Assembly: GCF_008642355.1 (NCBI RefSeq)
Contig: NZ_CP029193.1
Span: forward strand, 310,001 to 374,000
Source of the DNA: Streptomyces venezuelae
GTDB taxonomy: Bacteria; Actinomycetota; Actinomycetes; Streptomycetales; Streptomycetaceae
Reading direction: 5' to 3'
DNA: 64,000 bases
Positions 43,264 through 52,811 of the stretch are shown one piece after another. The position numbers were made by a program, and so were the translations under genes. Position 1 is the stretch's first letter. Each line of letters starts with the position of its first letter. Below the pieces are notes generated by a model. The model did not search any database. It saw nothing but the letters and a program-made list of their open reading frames with translations, and was not told the origin of the DNA.

Positions 43264-45828
43264 GTGCTGAAGGCTACGCTCAGAAGCTTCCTCGCGCACA
43301 AGGGCCGGCTGGCGCTCTCCGCGCTGGCCGTGATCCTCTCGGTGGCGTTCGTCGCGGGCAGCCTGATCTTCTCGGACACGGTCACCCGCACCTTCGACCG
43401 CCTCTTCGCCTCCACGTCGGCCGACGTGACGGTGGCGCCCGGGGAGGACCTCGACGAAGCGGTGCCGTCCGGGCAGACGCCGACGCTGCCCGCGAGCCTC
43501 AAGGAGCGGGTGGCCGGCGTCTCCGGAGTCGCGGACGCGCACATCGACGTGTCCGTCGACAACATCACCATCGTCGACCGCGACAACGAGTCCGTGGGTT
43601 CCACGACGGGCGCGCCCACCGTCGCCACGAACTGGTACCCCACCGACCGCAGCCCCGTGGAGCTCACCTCGGGCCGTGCCCCGCGCGGAGCCGGGCAGGC
43701 GATGATCGACGCGGACACGGCCGACAAGAAGGACGTGGAGATCGGGGACACCCTCACCGTCCTCGCCCGCCCCGGCTCGTTCGAGGTCGAGGTCGTCGGC
43801 ATCGCCACCTTCACCACCACGAACCCCGGCGCCGCACTCGTCTTCCTGGACACCGCGAGCGCCCAGCGTGAGCTGCTCGGTTCGGCGAAAGCGGCGACGA
43901 GCATCTCCGTGACCGCCGACGCCGGGGTGAGCGACACCGTCCTGAAACGCCGCGTCGGCGCCGAACTCGGCTCCGGATACGACCTGGAGACCGCCGACGA
44001 GCAGGCCGAGTCCGCGGCGTCCGAACTCGGCGGCTTCCTCGACGTCATCAAGTACGTGATGCTCGGCTTCGCCGGTGTCGCCGTACTCGTCGGCATCTTC
44101 CTGATCGTCAACACGTTCTCCATGCTCATCGCGCAGCGCACCCGTGAGCTGGGGCTGCTCCGGGCGCTGGGTGCCGACCGCAGGCAGGTGCGGCGTTCCG
44201 TGCTCGTCGAGGCGCTGCTGCTCGGCCTCGTCGGTTCGACGCTCGGACTCGCCGCGGGCATTGGTCTCGCCCTCGGTCTGATCGAGCTCATGGGCGTGCT
44301 CGGGATGAACCTGAAGTCCACGGAGATGGTCATCGGGTGGGCGACGCCGGTCGCCTCGTACGTGGTCGGGGTGGGCGTCACGTTCGTCGCGGCGTTCCTC
44401 CCCGCCCGGCGCGCCGCGCACGTCTCGCCGATGGCCGCGCTCGCGGACGCCGAGATCGCCGGTGTCGGGCGGCCGTTGAAGGTGCGGGCGGTCGCCGGCG
44501 CGGTCGTCGGGGCGGCCGGTGCGGCGGCTCTAACGGGCTGCGCCACCGCGGAGAAGACGTCTTCCGCGGCCTCGCTCCTCGGCCTCGGCATCGTCCTGAC
44601 CCTGATCGCCACGGTCATCGCGGGGCCCCTCCTGGTGCGGCCGGTGATCCGCATCCTCGGTGGCGTCTTCCCCGCGGTCTTCGGCTCCGTCGGCCGGATG
44701 AGCCAGCGCAACGCGCTGCGCAACCCGCGCCGCACGGGCGCCACGGCGGCCGCGCTGATGGTGGGGCTCGCGCTGGTCGGCGGCCTCTCGGTGGCCAGCG
44801 CGTCGATGACGAAGTCGTTCGACCGGCAGATCGACCGGACGCTGGGTGCGGACTTCGTCGTGCAGAACAGCAACTTCATGCCGTTCTCCCCGGAGATCAC
44901 CGGGAAGGTCGAGGAGACCGAGGGAGCGGGTCTCGTCGTGCGCCAGCGCTTCACCCCCATCGAACTGGCGCTGCCCGACGGCAGGCACGTCGAGTCGACG
45001 GCCGCGGGCTACGATCCGCGTCTCGACGACGTCGCCAAGGTGACGTACGCGCAGGGTGGTTCACGGGACGCGCTCGCCGCGGGACGGATCGGCATGGACG
45101 TGGACTTCGCGAAGAAGCACAAGGTGCGGGTCGGCGACAGTCTGCCCGCGACGTTCCCCGGCGGGCGCGAGACGAAGCTGACCGTGGGCGCGCTCACCGA
45201 CCAGGACTCGCCCGAGGGCTTCGGCGTCGAAGGCGGGCTGTTCCTCGGGTTCGACACGGTCGAGAAGTACGTGCCGGGCGGTCAGGACTCCGCGCTGTAC
45301 GTCAACGCGGCACCGGGCACGGACGCCGACACCCTGCGCGAGCGCCTGGACAGGACGCTGGACCCGTATCCGCAGGTGCAGGTGCGCGACCAGGCCGACT
45401 ACAAGGAGCTGATCCGGCAGCAGATCGCCGTGATGCTGTACCTCGTCTACGCCCTCCTCGGCCTCGCGATCGTCATAGCGGTCCTCGGTGTCGTCAACAC
45501 CCTCGCCCTGTCGGTCGTGGAACGCACCCGGGAGATCGGGCTGCTCCGCGCCATCGGCCTCGGCCGCCGTCAGCTGCGCCGCATGATCCGCCTGGAGTCG
45601 GTGGTGATCGCGGTGTTCGGGGCGCTGCTCGGTCTCGCGCTCGGGATGGTCTGGGGCGTCGCCGTGCAGCAGGTGCTCGCGTTGCAGGGCATGAAGGAGC
45701 TGGCGTTCCCCTGGACGACGATCGTCGCGGTGGTGATCGGCTCGGTGGTCGTCGGCCTCGCGGCGGCGCTGCTGCCCGCGCTGCGCGCGTCGCGCATGAA
45801 CGTGCTGGCGGCGATCGCACACGAGTAG
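43264..45828 (+). CDS. ABC transporter permease with two FtsX/MacB repeats
   Basis: 854 residues. Two homologous halves (about 1-400 and 475-854), each with an N-terminal helix, a large extracytoplasmic domain and three further helices ending in FtsX (FLIVNTFSMLIAQRTRELGLLRALG and LGVVNTLALSVVERTREIGLLRAIG). GTG 43264 follows GGGAGG. With the ATPase it forms a mechanotransmitting-type exporter, often for lipids, peptides or antibiotics. Confidence 0.92.
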   Translation: MLKATLRSFLAHKGRLALSALAVILSVAFVAGSLIFSDTVTRTFDRLFASTSADVTVAPGEDLDEAVPSGQTPTLPASLKERVAGVSGVADAHIDVSVDNITIVDRDNESVGSTTGAPTVATNWYPTDRSPVELTSGRAPRGAGQAMIDADTADKKDVEIGDTLTVLARPGSFEVEVVGIATFTTTNPGAALVFLDTASAQRELLGSAKAATSISVTADAGVSDTVLKRRVGAELGSGYDLETADEQAESAASELGGFLDVIKYVMLGFAGVAVLVGIFLIVNTFSMLIAQRTRELGLLRALGADRRQVRRSVLVEALLLGLVGSTLGLAAGIGLALGLIELMGVLGMNLKSTEMVIGWATPVASYVVGVGVTFVAAFLPARRAAHVSPMAALADAEIAGVGRPLKVRAVAGAVVGAAGAAALTGCATAEKTSSAASLLGLGIVLTLIATVIAGPLLVRPVIRILGGVFPAVFGSVGRMSQRNALRNPRRTGATAAALMVGLALVGGLSVASASMTKSFDRQIDRTLGADFVVQNSNFMPFSPEITGKVEETEGAGLVVRQRFTPIELALPDGRHVESTAAGYDPRLDDVAKVTYAQGGSRDALAAGRIGMDVDFAKKHKVRVGDSLPATFPGGRETKLTVGALTDQDSPEGFGVEGGLFLGFDTVEKYVPGGQDSALYVNAAPGTDADTLRERLDRTLDPYPQVQVRDQADYKELIRQQIAVMLYLVYALLGLAIVIAVLGVVNTLALSVVERTREIGLLRAIGLGRRQLRRMIRLESVVIAVFGALLGLALGMVWGVAVQQVLALQGMKELAFPWTTIVAVVIGSVVVGLAAALLPALRASRMNVLAAIAHE

Positions 45829-45918
45829 GAGTAGGCGGAGGTTCCCCGGCAGGACCGCCGCCGTCCACATCCCGGATATCGCGCGCGCCCGGGCGTCGGC
45901 GGGTGGTGGGATGGCCGT

Positions 45919-46359
45919 ATGGATGATCTTCGGATACGGGCCGCGGTGCCCGAGGACCTGGACGCGGTGCTCGCCTTCTGGAAGGTGGCCGCCGAGGGCA
46001 CGAGCATCAGCGACGACCGCTCGGGCGTGGAGCGGCTCGTCGCGCGCGACCCGGAGGCGCTGATCCTCGCCGAGCGAGGCGGCGAATTCGCGGGGACGGT
46101 CATCGCGGGTTTCGACGGCTGGCGCTGCCACCTCTACCGCCTCGCGGTGCACCCGGACCACCGCAGGCGCGGCGTGGGCTCGGCGCTGCTCGCCGCGGCC
46201 GAGGAGCGGTTCGTACGGCTCGGCGGGCGCCGCGGGGACGCGATGGTCCTGGACCGCAACGAGCTCGCCCACCACACCTGGCACGCGGCGGGCTACACGC
46301 CCGAGCCGCAGTGGAGCCGGTGGGTGAAACCGCTGGGTGAAGCCCCCTCCGCGGGGTAG
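45919..46359 (+). CDS. GNAT family N-acetyltransferase
   Basis: 146 residues, single GNAT domain. Acetyl-CoA motif A: HLYRLAVHPDHRRRGVGSALLAAAEERF (RRxGxG). Motif B ends GDAMVLDRNELAHHTWHAAGY. Substrate unknown. A GC-rich hairpin (GCGGGG 46351-46356/CCCCGC 46369-46374) overlaps its stop. Confidence 0.87.
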   Translation: MDDLRIRAAVPEDLDAVLAFWKVAAEGTSISDDRSGVERLVARDPEALILAERGGEFAGTVIAGFDGWRCHLYRLAVHPDHRRRGVGSALLAAAEERFVRLGGRRGDAMVLDRNELAHHTWHAAGYTPEPQWSRWVKPLGEAPSAG

Positions 46360-46556
46360 AGGGGTAGCCCCCGCACATCCCGGCCGGTTACGGCAGATCC
46401 CGACAGAGGTTCGAGTGGCTTTGCTGATCCTTTACCATGGACGCAATACTCGTATCCGACTGAAAGGTGTGAGCGTCCGCCCATGGGCGAGCCTCCCAGT
46501 ACCCGACATCGCGCATTCCTCCCGCCCCTGCCCGATCATGGGACGGAGGTGACCCG

Positions 46557-47900
46557 ATGACCGAAGTGCTCCTGCTCCTCGTGGCGGTGCTGCTCTGCCT
46601 GGCGTGCGGTGTGTTCGTCGCCGCGGAGTTCTCCCTCACGACGGTCGAGCGCAGTGAGCTCGAGCGGGCCGTGGAGCGCGGCGAGGTCGGCGCCGCCGGT
46701 GCCCTCAAAGCCGTCAAGAACCTCACCTTCCAGCTCTCGGGCGCGCAGCTCGGCATCACCGTCACCAACCTGGTGGTCGGCATGCTCTCCGAGCCGTCCA
46801 TCGCCGCCCTGATCGCGGGCCCGCTGCGTGACATCGGCATACCGCGGTCCGCGGCGTCCTCCATCGCTCTGGTGATCGGAACGGCCCTGTCGACCGTCTT
46901 CCTGATGGTCATCGGTGAGCTGGTGCCCAAGAACTGGGCGATCTCCTCACCGCTCGCCGTCGCCAAGCGGGTGGCCACGCCGCAGCGGCTCTTCAGTGCC
47001 GCGTTCCGGCCGTTCATCGCGCATCTCAACAACACCGCGAACCGTTCCGTGCGCCGCTTCGGCATCGAGCCCGCCGAGGAGCTCGCGTCCGCGCGCGGCC
47101 CCAAGGAACTGATCGCTCTGGCCCGCCACTCCGCCAAGGAGGGCGCGCTCGAGGCGGACACGGCCGAGCTGTTCGTGCGCACGCTGAACCTCGCCGACCT
47201 GACCGCGGAGAACGTGATGACGCCGCGCGTCCAGGTCATGGCCCTCGAGGTGCACGCCACGTGCGAGGACGTCGCGAACGCCACGCGCGCCACCGGCCTC
47301 TCCCGCTTCCCCGTGTACCGCGGCAACCTCGACACCGTCGTCGGCGTCGCGCACATCAAGGACGTGCTGGCCGTGCCCGCGGAGCGCAGGCAGCGCGTGT
47401 CCGTCGCCGAGCTGATGCGCGAGCCGCTGCTCGTGCCGGAGACGCTCACCGTCGACCGGCTCCTGGACCGCCTCTCGGGCAAGCGCACGATGGCCGTGGT
47501 CATCGACGAGTACGGCGGTACGGCCGGGGTGGCGACCCTGGAGGACATCGTCGAGGAGGTCGTCGGTGAGGTGCGGGACGAGCACGACCCGCACGAGACG
47601 CCCGACATCTCCCACGAGGGCACCGACGACGACGGCAGGACGCTCTACTCCGCCGACGGCGCCGCCCGCACCGACCAGCTCGCACGGGTCGGCCTGCGGG
47701 TGCCCGACGGGCCGTACGAGACGCTCGCGGGCCTCGTCGCCACGGAGCTCGGCCGCATCCCCGCCGTCGGTGACGGCGTCCAGGTGGGCGGCTGGCGGCT
47801 CGACGTCGTGGACGCGTCGGGGCGGCGTGCCGCCCGCGTCATGCTGCGCGCCCCGCTCGACGCCGACGACAGCGACGACACCCCGGAGGATGTCCGATGA
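46557..47900 (+). CDS. CNNM/CorC-type membrane protein (DUF21-CBS-CBS-CorC_HlyC)
   Basis: 447 residues. DUF21 membrane domain at about 1-190 with GELVPKNWAI, two CBS repeats at about 215-335 (VMTPRVQVMAL; TMAVVIDEYGGTAGVATLEDIVEEVVGE), and a CorC_HlyC domain at the C-terminus. Homologues are linked to Mg2+/Co2+ efflux; older names call them haemolysins. GGAGG precedes ATG 46557. Coupled to a second paralogue by an ATGA overlap. Confidence 0.92.
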   Translation: MTEVLLLLVAVLLCLACGVFVAAEFSLTTVERSELERAVERGEVGAAGALKAVKNLTFQLSGAQLGITVTNLVVGMLSEPSIAALIAGPLRDIGIPRSAASSIALVIGTALSTVFLMVIGELVPKNWAISSPLAVAKRVATPQRLFSAAFRPFIAHLNNTANRSVRRFGIEPAEELASARGPKELIALARHSAKEGALEADTAELFVRTLNLADLTAENVMTPRVQVMALEVHATCEDVANATRATGLSRFPVYRGNLDTVVGVAHIKDVLAVPAERRQRVSVAELMREPLLVPETLTVDRLLDRLSGKRTMAVVIDEYGGTAGVATLEDIVEEVVGEVRDEHDPHETPDISHEGTDDDGRTLYSADGAARTDQLARVGLRVPDGPYETLAGLVATELGRIPAVGDGVQVGGWRLDVVDASGRRAARVMLRAPLDADDSDDTPEDVR

Positions 47901-48910
47901 TCGCCGTCCAGTTGCTGATCGGTCTGGCGACGCTCGTCGTCAACGCCTTCTTCGTGGGTGCCGAGTTCGCCCTGATCTCCGTGCGCCGCAGCCAGATCGA
48001 GCCGTACGCCGAGGACGGCGACCGGCGCGCCAAGAGCGTGATGTGGGGCCTGCAGCACGTGTCCGCGCTCCTCGCGGCGGCGCAGCTCGGCATCACGCTG
48101 TGCACCCTGGTCCTCGGTGTCGTCGCGGAGCCCGCGATCGCGCACCTGCTGGAGCCCGTGTTCGACGCGGTGGGCGTGCCGCACGGACTGGTCCACCCGA
48201 TCTCGTTCGTCATCGCGCTGACCCTGGCGACGTATCTGCACATGCTCCTGGGCGAGATGATCCCGAAGAACATCGCCCTCGCGGAGCCCGTGCGTTCCGC
48301 GCTGCTGCTCGGGCCGCCGCTGGTGGCGCTCGCGCGTGCGCTGCGGCCGGTGATCTTCGCGATCAACGCGTTCGCCAACGGCCTGCTGAAGCTGCTGCAC
48401 GTCGAGGCCAAGGACGAGGTGTCGGCGAGCTTCTCCGACGACGATCTCGCCCGCATGGTCAAGGACTCCGGAGACGCCGGTCTGATCGACAACCGTGCGC
48501 AGGAACGGCTGCACGACGCGCTGGAACTGGGCCGCCGTCCGGTGCGGGACGTGGTCCTGCCCCTGGAGGCGGTGGTCTACGCGCGCGTGGGCGTCACGCC
48601 GGAGAAGCTGGAGCAGCTCTCGGCCGAGTCCGGGTTCTCCCGTTTCCCCGTGGTCGACGACGGCCGCCGGATCGTGGGCTATCTGCATGTGAAGGACGCG
48701 CTGGACCGGGCGCCGCGCGATCTGCCGTTCCGGGTGCCGGACATGCGCAAGATCGCCCAGGTGCGCGAGACGACTCCGCTGGACGACGTCCTGACGGCCA
48801 TGCGCGGCAGCCGCACGCATGTGGCGGCGGTCCTCGGCTCGGACGGGCGCCTGGCCGGCATGGTCACGATGGAGGACGTCCTGCAGAAGCTGTTCGGTCA
48901 GCCTGTGTGA
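47897..48910 (+). CDS. CNNM-type membrane protein (DUF21-CBS), second of tandem pair
   Basis: 337 residues. DUF21 (LGEMIPKNIAL) plus CBS pair (VRDVVLPLEAVVYA; THVAAVLGSDGRLAGMVTMEDVLQKLFG). It lacks the CorC_HlyC domain of its neighbour. Starts at ATG 47897 inside the stop of the first gene (ATGA), so the two probably act as a heteromer. Confidence 0.92.
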   Translation: MIAVQLLIGLATLVVNAFFVGAEFALISVRRSQIEPYAEDGDRRAKSVMWGLQHVSALLAAAQLGITLCTLVLGVVAEPAIAHLLEPVFDAVGVPHGLVHPISFVIALTLATYLHMLLGEMIPKNIALAEPVRSALLLGPPLVALARALRPVIFAINAFANGLLKLLHVEAKDEVSASFSDDDLARMVKDSGDAGLIDNRAQERLHDALELGRRPVRDVVLPLEAVVYARVGVTPEKLEQLSAESGFSRFPVVDDGRRIVGYLHVKDALDRAPRDLPFRVPDMRKIAQVRETTPLDDVLTAMRGSRTHVAAVLGSDGRLAGMVTMEDVLQKLFGQPV

Positions 48911-48969
48911 GGGGGTGGGGTGCGCGGGTGCGGGGCGAGCTCTCGGGCCCGCACAGGCCACTGGGGGCC

Positions 48970-49224
48970 TCACCCCGCCGTCTCCCCCGCGCGCGCCCTC
49001 TTCGTCGGCTCCTCCGTGAGGCCGGGGCCGGACGCGCCGACCTCCGAGGCGCCGATCGCCGTCAGGACCGCCAGAACGGCGGCGAGACCCGCCGTCGCGA
49101 AGGCGGCGCCCCACGCCACGTCCAGGAGGCTGGTCGCTCCCGCCACGAGGACCGCGGCCAGCGCCTGGGCGAACGTGCGGATCGCGCGTTCCGCGGTGGC
49201 CTTCCAGAAGGCTGCGTTCCACAT
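48970..49224 (-). CDS. Holin-like small membrane protein (r1t-type)
   Basis: 84 residues. Begins MWNAAFWKATAERAIRTFAQ, the typical opening of actinobacteriophage r1t holins, followed by two hydrophobic helices and a charged tail. ATG 49224. No endolysin, terminase or other phage gene is adjacent, so it is either a phage relic or a domesticated holin. Confidence 0.72.
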   Translation of the reverse strand: MWNAAFWKATAERAIRTFAQALAAVLVAGATSLLDVAWGAAFATAGLAAVLAVLTAIGASEVGASGPGLTEEPTKRARAGETAG

Positions 49225-49329
49225 GGCGGGCTCGCTCTCTCGTGACGACGGCGTGCCTATGGCATACCGCCGTGGGGGGACGCTGCCCAGGTCCGCCGGG
49301 CCCGGCGCCGGGTTACGATCGTCTCTGCC

Positions 49330-50109
49330 ATGCAGATGAATGCTAACTACACCAGTCTCGTCGCGGTGGGCGACTCCTTCACCGAGGGCATGTCGGATCT
49401 GCTGCCCGACGGCACGTACCGCGGGTGGGCCGATCTCCTCGCCGCCCGGATGGCCGCGCACACCCCCGGTTTCCGCTACGCGAACCTGGCCGTGCGCGGC
49501 AAGCTCATCGGGCAGATCGTCGACGAGCAGGTGGACCTCGCGGCCGCGATGCAGGCCGACGTGGTCACCCTGGTGGGCGGCCTCAACGACACGCTGCGCC
49601 CCAAGTGCGACATGAACCGGGTCCGCGGTCTCCTGGAAGAGGCCGTCGAACGGCTCGCCCCGTCCTGCAAGCAGCTCGTCCTGATGCGCAGCCCGGGACG
49701 GAACGGCCCGGTGATGGAACGCTTCCGTCCGCGCATGGAGGAGCTCTACTCGTACGTCGACGACCTCGCGTCCCGGCACGGCGCGATCGTCGTCGACCTC
49801 TACGGCGCGGCCGTACTCGGCGACCAGCGCATGTGGGACGTGGACCGCCTGCACCCCACGGCGGAGGGGCACCGCAGGATCGCCGAGGCCGTGTGGCAGG
49901 CGCTCGGGTACGACCCCAAGGACGACTGGCAGACGCCGCTGCCCGCCGCCGTGCCGCCGGGCTGGGCCACCCGTCGCATCGCCGACGTCCGGTTCGCCAG
50001 GCAGTACCTCGGCCCGTGGATAGGGCGCCGCCTCACCGGCCGCTCGTCGGGCGACGGACGCGCGCCGAAGCGCCCCGACCTGCTCCCGTACGACGGCCCG
50101 CTCTCGTAG
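49330..50109 (+). CDS. SGNH/GDSL-type esterase-lipase
   Basis: 259 residues, cytoplasmic (no signal peptide). Block I VAVGDSFTEGM with the nucleophile Ser, block II Gly in NLAVRGK, block III VGGLNDTLRP with the Asn, and block V VDRLHPTAEGH with Asp and His. The C-terminal 60 residues are an extension with Arg-rich character. Two ATGs (49330, 49336) are possible. Substrate unknown. Confidence 0.9.
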   Translation: MQMNANYTSLVAVGDSFTEGMSDLLPDGTYRGWADLLAARMAAHTPGFRYANLAVRGKLIGQIVDEQVDLAAAMQADVVTLVGGLNDTLRPKCDMNRVRGLLEEAVERLAPSCKQLVLMRSPGRNGPVMERFRPRMEELYSYVDDLASRHGAIVVDLYGAAVLGDQRMWDVDRLHPTAEGHRRIAEAVWQALGYDPKDDWQTPLPAAVPPGWATRRIADVRFARQYLGPWIGRRLTGRSSGDGRAPKRPDLLPYDGPLS

Positions 50110-50131
50110 GCCACGCTCCAGAATCCGCGGC

Positions 50132-51073
50132 CTAGAACACCGACCAGCCCGTCACCGTGGTGAAGTGGTCGAGCGCGGCCACGCCGGCCACGGAGTTGCC
50201 GTACGAGTCGAGGCTGGGGCTCCATACGCACAGCGTGCAGCGGCCCGGGATCACGGCGACGATGCCGCCGCCGACGCCGCTCTTGCCGGGCAGGCCGACG
50301 CGGTAGGCGAAGCTGCCCGCCGCGTCGTACGTACCGCAGGTGAGCATGACCGCGTTGACCTGCTTGGCCTCGCGCGGGGGCAGCAGACGCGTGCCGTCGT
50401 TGCGCAGCCCGTGCCGGGCCAGGAAGGCAGCCGAGAGGGCGAGGTCGCGGCAGTTCATGCGGATCGCGCACTGCCGGAAGTAGTGCTCCAGGACCGTGGA
50501 GACGGGGTTGTCGAGGTTGCCGTAGCTCGCCATGAAATGGGCGAGGGCGGCGTTGCGGTCGCCGTGCTCGGCCTCGGACGCCGCGACCACCGGGTCGAAG
50601 GCGACCTCCGGGTTGCCGCTCTCCGCGCGCAGGAACTCCAGCATGGTCGTGCCCGCGTCCCCGGTGAGGCTCTGCAGTCGGTCCGTGACGACGAGCGCGC
50701 CCGCGTTGATGAACGGGTTGCGCGGGATGCCGTTCTCGTACTCCAGCTGGACGAGCGAGTTGAACGGGTTGCCGGACGGTTCCGTGCCGACGCGGTCCCA
50801 GATCCGGTCGCCGCCCTCCGCGAGGACGAGCGCGAGGCTGAACGCCTTCGAGATGGACTGGACGGAGAACGGTTCCTGCCAGTCCCCCACGCCGTGCACG
50901 TCGCCGTTGACGTCGGCGACCGCGATCCCGAAGCGCTCGGCGTCCACGTCCGCGAGCGCAGGGATGTAGTCGGCGACCTGGCCGCGGCCCACCAGTGGCC
51001 GGGCAAAGGCGGCGACTTCTTCGAGAACGGCCTGGTAGTCCACAACCTGAGCTTTCTTCGGGTACGTCGTCAT
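50132..51073 (-). CDS. glsA: Glutaminase A
   Basis: 313 residues. Beta-lactamase-like glutaminase that hydrolyses glutamine to glutamate. The SxxK motif is in PFSVQSISKAFSLAL; substrate contacts are in NPFINAGALVV and YGNLDNPVSTV; GVGGGIVAVIPG is near the C-terminus. ATG 51073 (MTTYPKKAQ) is chosen over one 7 codons upstream. It could return ammonia to the pool together with urease, but is not in the same operon. Confidence 0.93.
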   Translation of the reverse strand: MTTYPKKAQVVDYQAVLEEVAAFARPLVGRGQVADYIPALADVDAERFGIAVADVNGDVHGVGDWQEPFSVQSISKAFSLALVLAEGGDRIWDRVGTEPSGNPFNSLVQLEYENGIPRNPFINAGALVVTDRLQSLTGDAGTTMLEFLRAESGNPEVAFDPVVAASEAEHGDRNAALAHFMASYGNLDNPVSTVLEHYFRQCAIRMNCRDLALSAAFLARHGLRNDGTRLLPPREAKQVNAVMLTCGTYDAAGSFAYRVGLPGKSGVGGGIVAVIPGRCTLCVWSPSLDSYGNSVAGVAALDHFTTVTGWSVF

Positions 51074-51274
51074 GCACGTCGTGGCGATGGGCACGCCCTG
51101 CGCGCTACGACCGTTTCACACTCATCCATACCGCTTCACACCGGAAAGTCGCTGGATACGGGCTATGTCGTCGGCCGCGGGCACAGGATAACGCCTGGCC
51201 GGGAAGCGCCCTCGTCCGGGACGTGACGCGTGTCAGAGTCTTCGTGGAGCGTCGACGGCCAACGGGGGGAAGCC

Positions 51275-52258
51275 ATGCTGCGCGTCCACTTCACCGGCAG
51301 TGACCTGGCGAACGTACGGCTCGCCCGGCGTCCGGATCCGCTCTGGGAAATCGTGTGCAGCCTCTGCCGCCTGCAGACGCGTGAGGGGGCGCTGGCCTTC
51401 GGGCCGTGGCGGCGGATGGTGGGCGGGCGCGTGCGGCAGGGGCGGGCGGCGCGCGACGTGGCGTCGGCGCTGTCCAGTCTGGTGCCGCGCGCGGCGTACT
51501 TCCCGGACTTCCTCACCCCGCCCCTGGAAGGCGGCACGCACGGACTGCGGACGGGCATCGACCGGGTACTCGCCACGCCACGGCGCCGGTTGCGCCGCGA
51601 GCTGTCGCTGCTGTCGGCGACCGGTGGACGGCCTTGGGCGGGCGCGGAGTTGGCACGCGGTGAGGTGACCGCGCTGGCCGCGCTGGGCGCCAACCTCCGC
51701 ACGTACCACCGTGAGTTCATGGCGCCGGTCTGGAACCGCGTCGACGCCGCGACGGCCACGGACCGGGCGTGGCGTACGCGCGCCCTGGCGGACGGCGGTA
51801 CGCGGGCCCTGCTGGACAGTCTGCGGCCGATGGCGGTGTGGGAGCCGCCCGTTCTGACGGTCGACTATCCGGTCGAGCGCGACCTGTTCCTGGAGGGCCG
51901 AGGCCTGCTCCTCGTGCCCTCCTACTTCTGCTGGCGGCGCCCCATCACCCTGGCCGACAGCGACCTGCGGCCGGTCCTCATCTACCCGGTCGACAAGGCC
52001 CCCTCGCCCCCGGCGGCCTCCCCGACATCCCTGACCCGCCTCCTGGGCCCCACCCGGGCAGCACTCCTCCACGAGACCGCCGCGCTGACCTGCGCCACGA
52101 CGTCCGAACTGGCCGGCGCGGCAGGGGTGTCGGTGCCGAGCGCCAGCCAGCAACTGGCGGTGTTACGGGAGGGCGGCCTCATCGCGTCCCATCGCGACGG
52201 AAAACGCGTCCTGCACGCGGCGACTCCGCTGGGCCGTCGCCTCTTGGGTGACGGTTGA
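51275..52258 (+). CDS. ArsR-type winged-helix regulator with DUF5937 domain
   Basis: 327 residues. The N-terminal DUF5937 (MLRVHFTGSDLANVRLARRPDPLWEIVCSL) and the C-terminal wHTH (HETAALTCATTSELAGAAGVSVPSASQQLAVLREGGLI) follow the order of this actinomycete family. No metal ligands are evident. ATG 51275 after GGGGGAAGCC. Last gene before the NRPS cluster and on the same strand, but 550 bp separate them, so a regulatory link is uncertain. Confidence 0.88.
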   Translation: MLRVHFTGSDLANVRLARRPDPLWEIVCSLCRLQTREGALAFGPWRRMVGGRVRQGRAARDVASALSSLVPRAAYFPDFLTPPLEGGTHGLRTGIDRVLATPRRRLRRELSLLSATGGRPWAGAELARGEVTALAALGANLRTYHREFMAPVWNRVDAATATDRAWRTRALADGGTRALLDSLRPMAVWEPPVLTVDYPVERDLFLEGRGLLLVPSYFCWRRPITLADSDLRPVLIYPVDKAPSPPAASPTSLTRLLGPTRAALLHETAALTCATTSELAGAAGVSVPSASQQLAVLREGGLIASHRDGKRVLHAATPLGRRLLGDG

Positions 52259-52261
52259 GCA

Positions 52262-52288
52262 TGTACCGCGCGGCGGGCGTGCGGTACA
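52262..52288. terminator. Hairpin after the DUF5937 regulator
   Basis: TGTACCGC (52262-52269) pairs with GCGGTACA (52281-52288), loop 11 bases, 3 bp after the stop. Confidence 0.6.
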
Positions 52289-52811
52289 CGCTCCCAGGGG
52301 CGAGCCGTCAGGTGCGGGCCCGCACGCTGTTCAGCCGGGTCCAGCCGTAGGCGCCGCGAGTGGGGGCTGGTCAGGGGCGAAGGCGCGGGCGGACCTGACC
52401 GCAGCAGCATGCGCCGCCGGCCGAGCACGTGACGTGTCGTTTCGGCTCCAGCCTGAACACGCGCTCGGCCTGTGGCCAGGTCGTCGCGGAGCCGGATGCC
52501 TGGTGCCCGTGCCCGAAGGGCAGTTCTCGGTGCCCGGGTTGCTGCCCGGTCTGGCCAAACGGGCAGCAATCGGGGCACAGGCGCCCGTTGACACGGTGAA
52601 GAACCGGGGCGAATGATGGTGCCTGGCCAGCCACCCTGACCCTCTGACCAGGCCTGACGATGGCTCGCGACGCGATGCGACGGCTTCGACGCCGCACGCG
52701 CCGCGCACCCCCTCCACCTCTCCCATCCACGCCACCTGCCCCGCAACGGCGCCGTCGCGCCCGGGCTCTCGTCGGCTTCGATCGTTCACCTCACGGCAGA
52801 AGGACCGCTCC
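52289..52811. other. Intergenic leader of the NRPS cluster with no recognisable gene
   Basis: About 520 bp. Short frames exist on both strands but none has actinomycete codon bias or a recognisable product; the composition looks like degraded sequence. It contains the large hairpin at 52530-52578. The NRPS promoter should lie between this hairpin and 52812; no clear -10/-35 was identified. Confidence 0.45.
52530..52578. repeat. Long imperfect inverted repeat upstream of the NRPS gene
   Basis: Two 19-base arms (52530-52548 and 52560-52578) pair at 17 positions, with one further wobble, including an uninterrupted TTGCTGCCCG/CGGGCAGCAA core. Loop 11 bases. It could be an attenuator, the end of a lost element or a terminator. 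Confidence 0.7.

Noticed and set aside
46375..46556. Mg2+ (M-box) riboswitch upstream of the CNNM genes
   Set aside because: Considered because of the ion-transport context; none of the conserved M-box blocks could be found.
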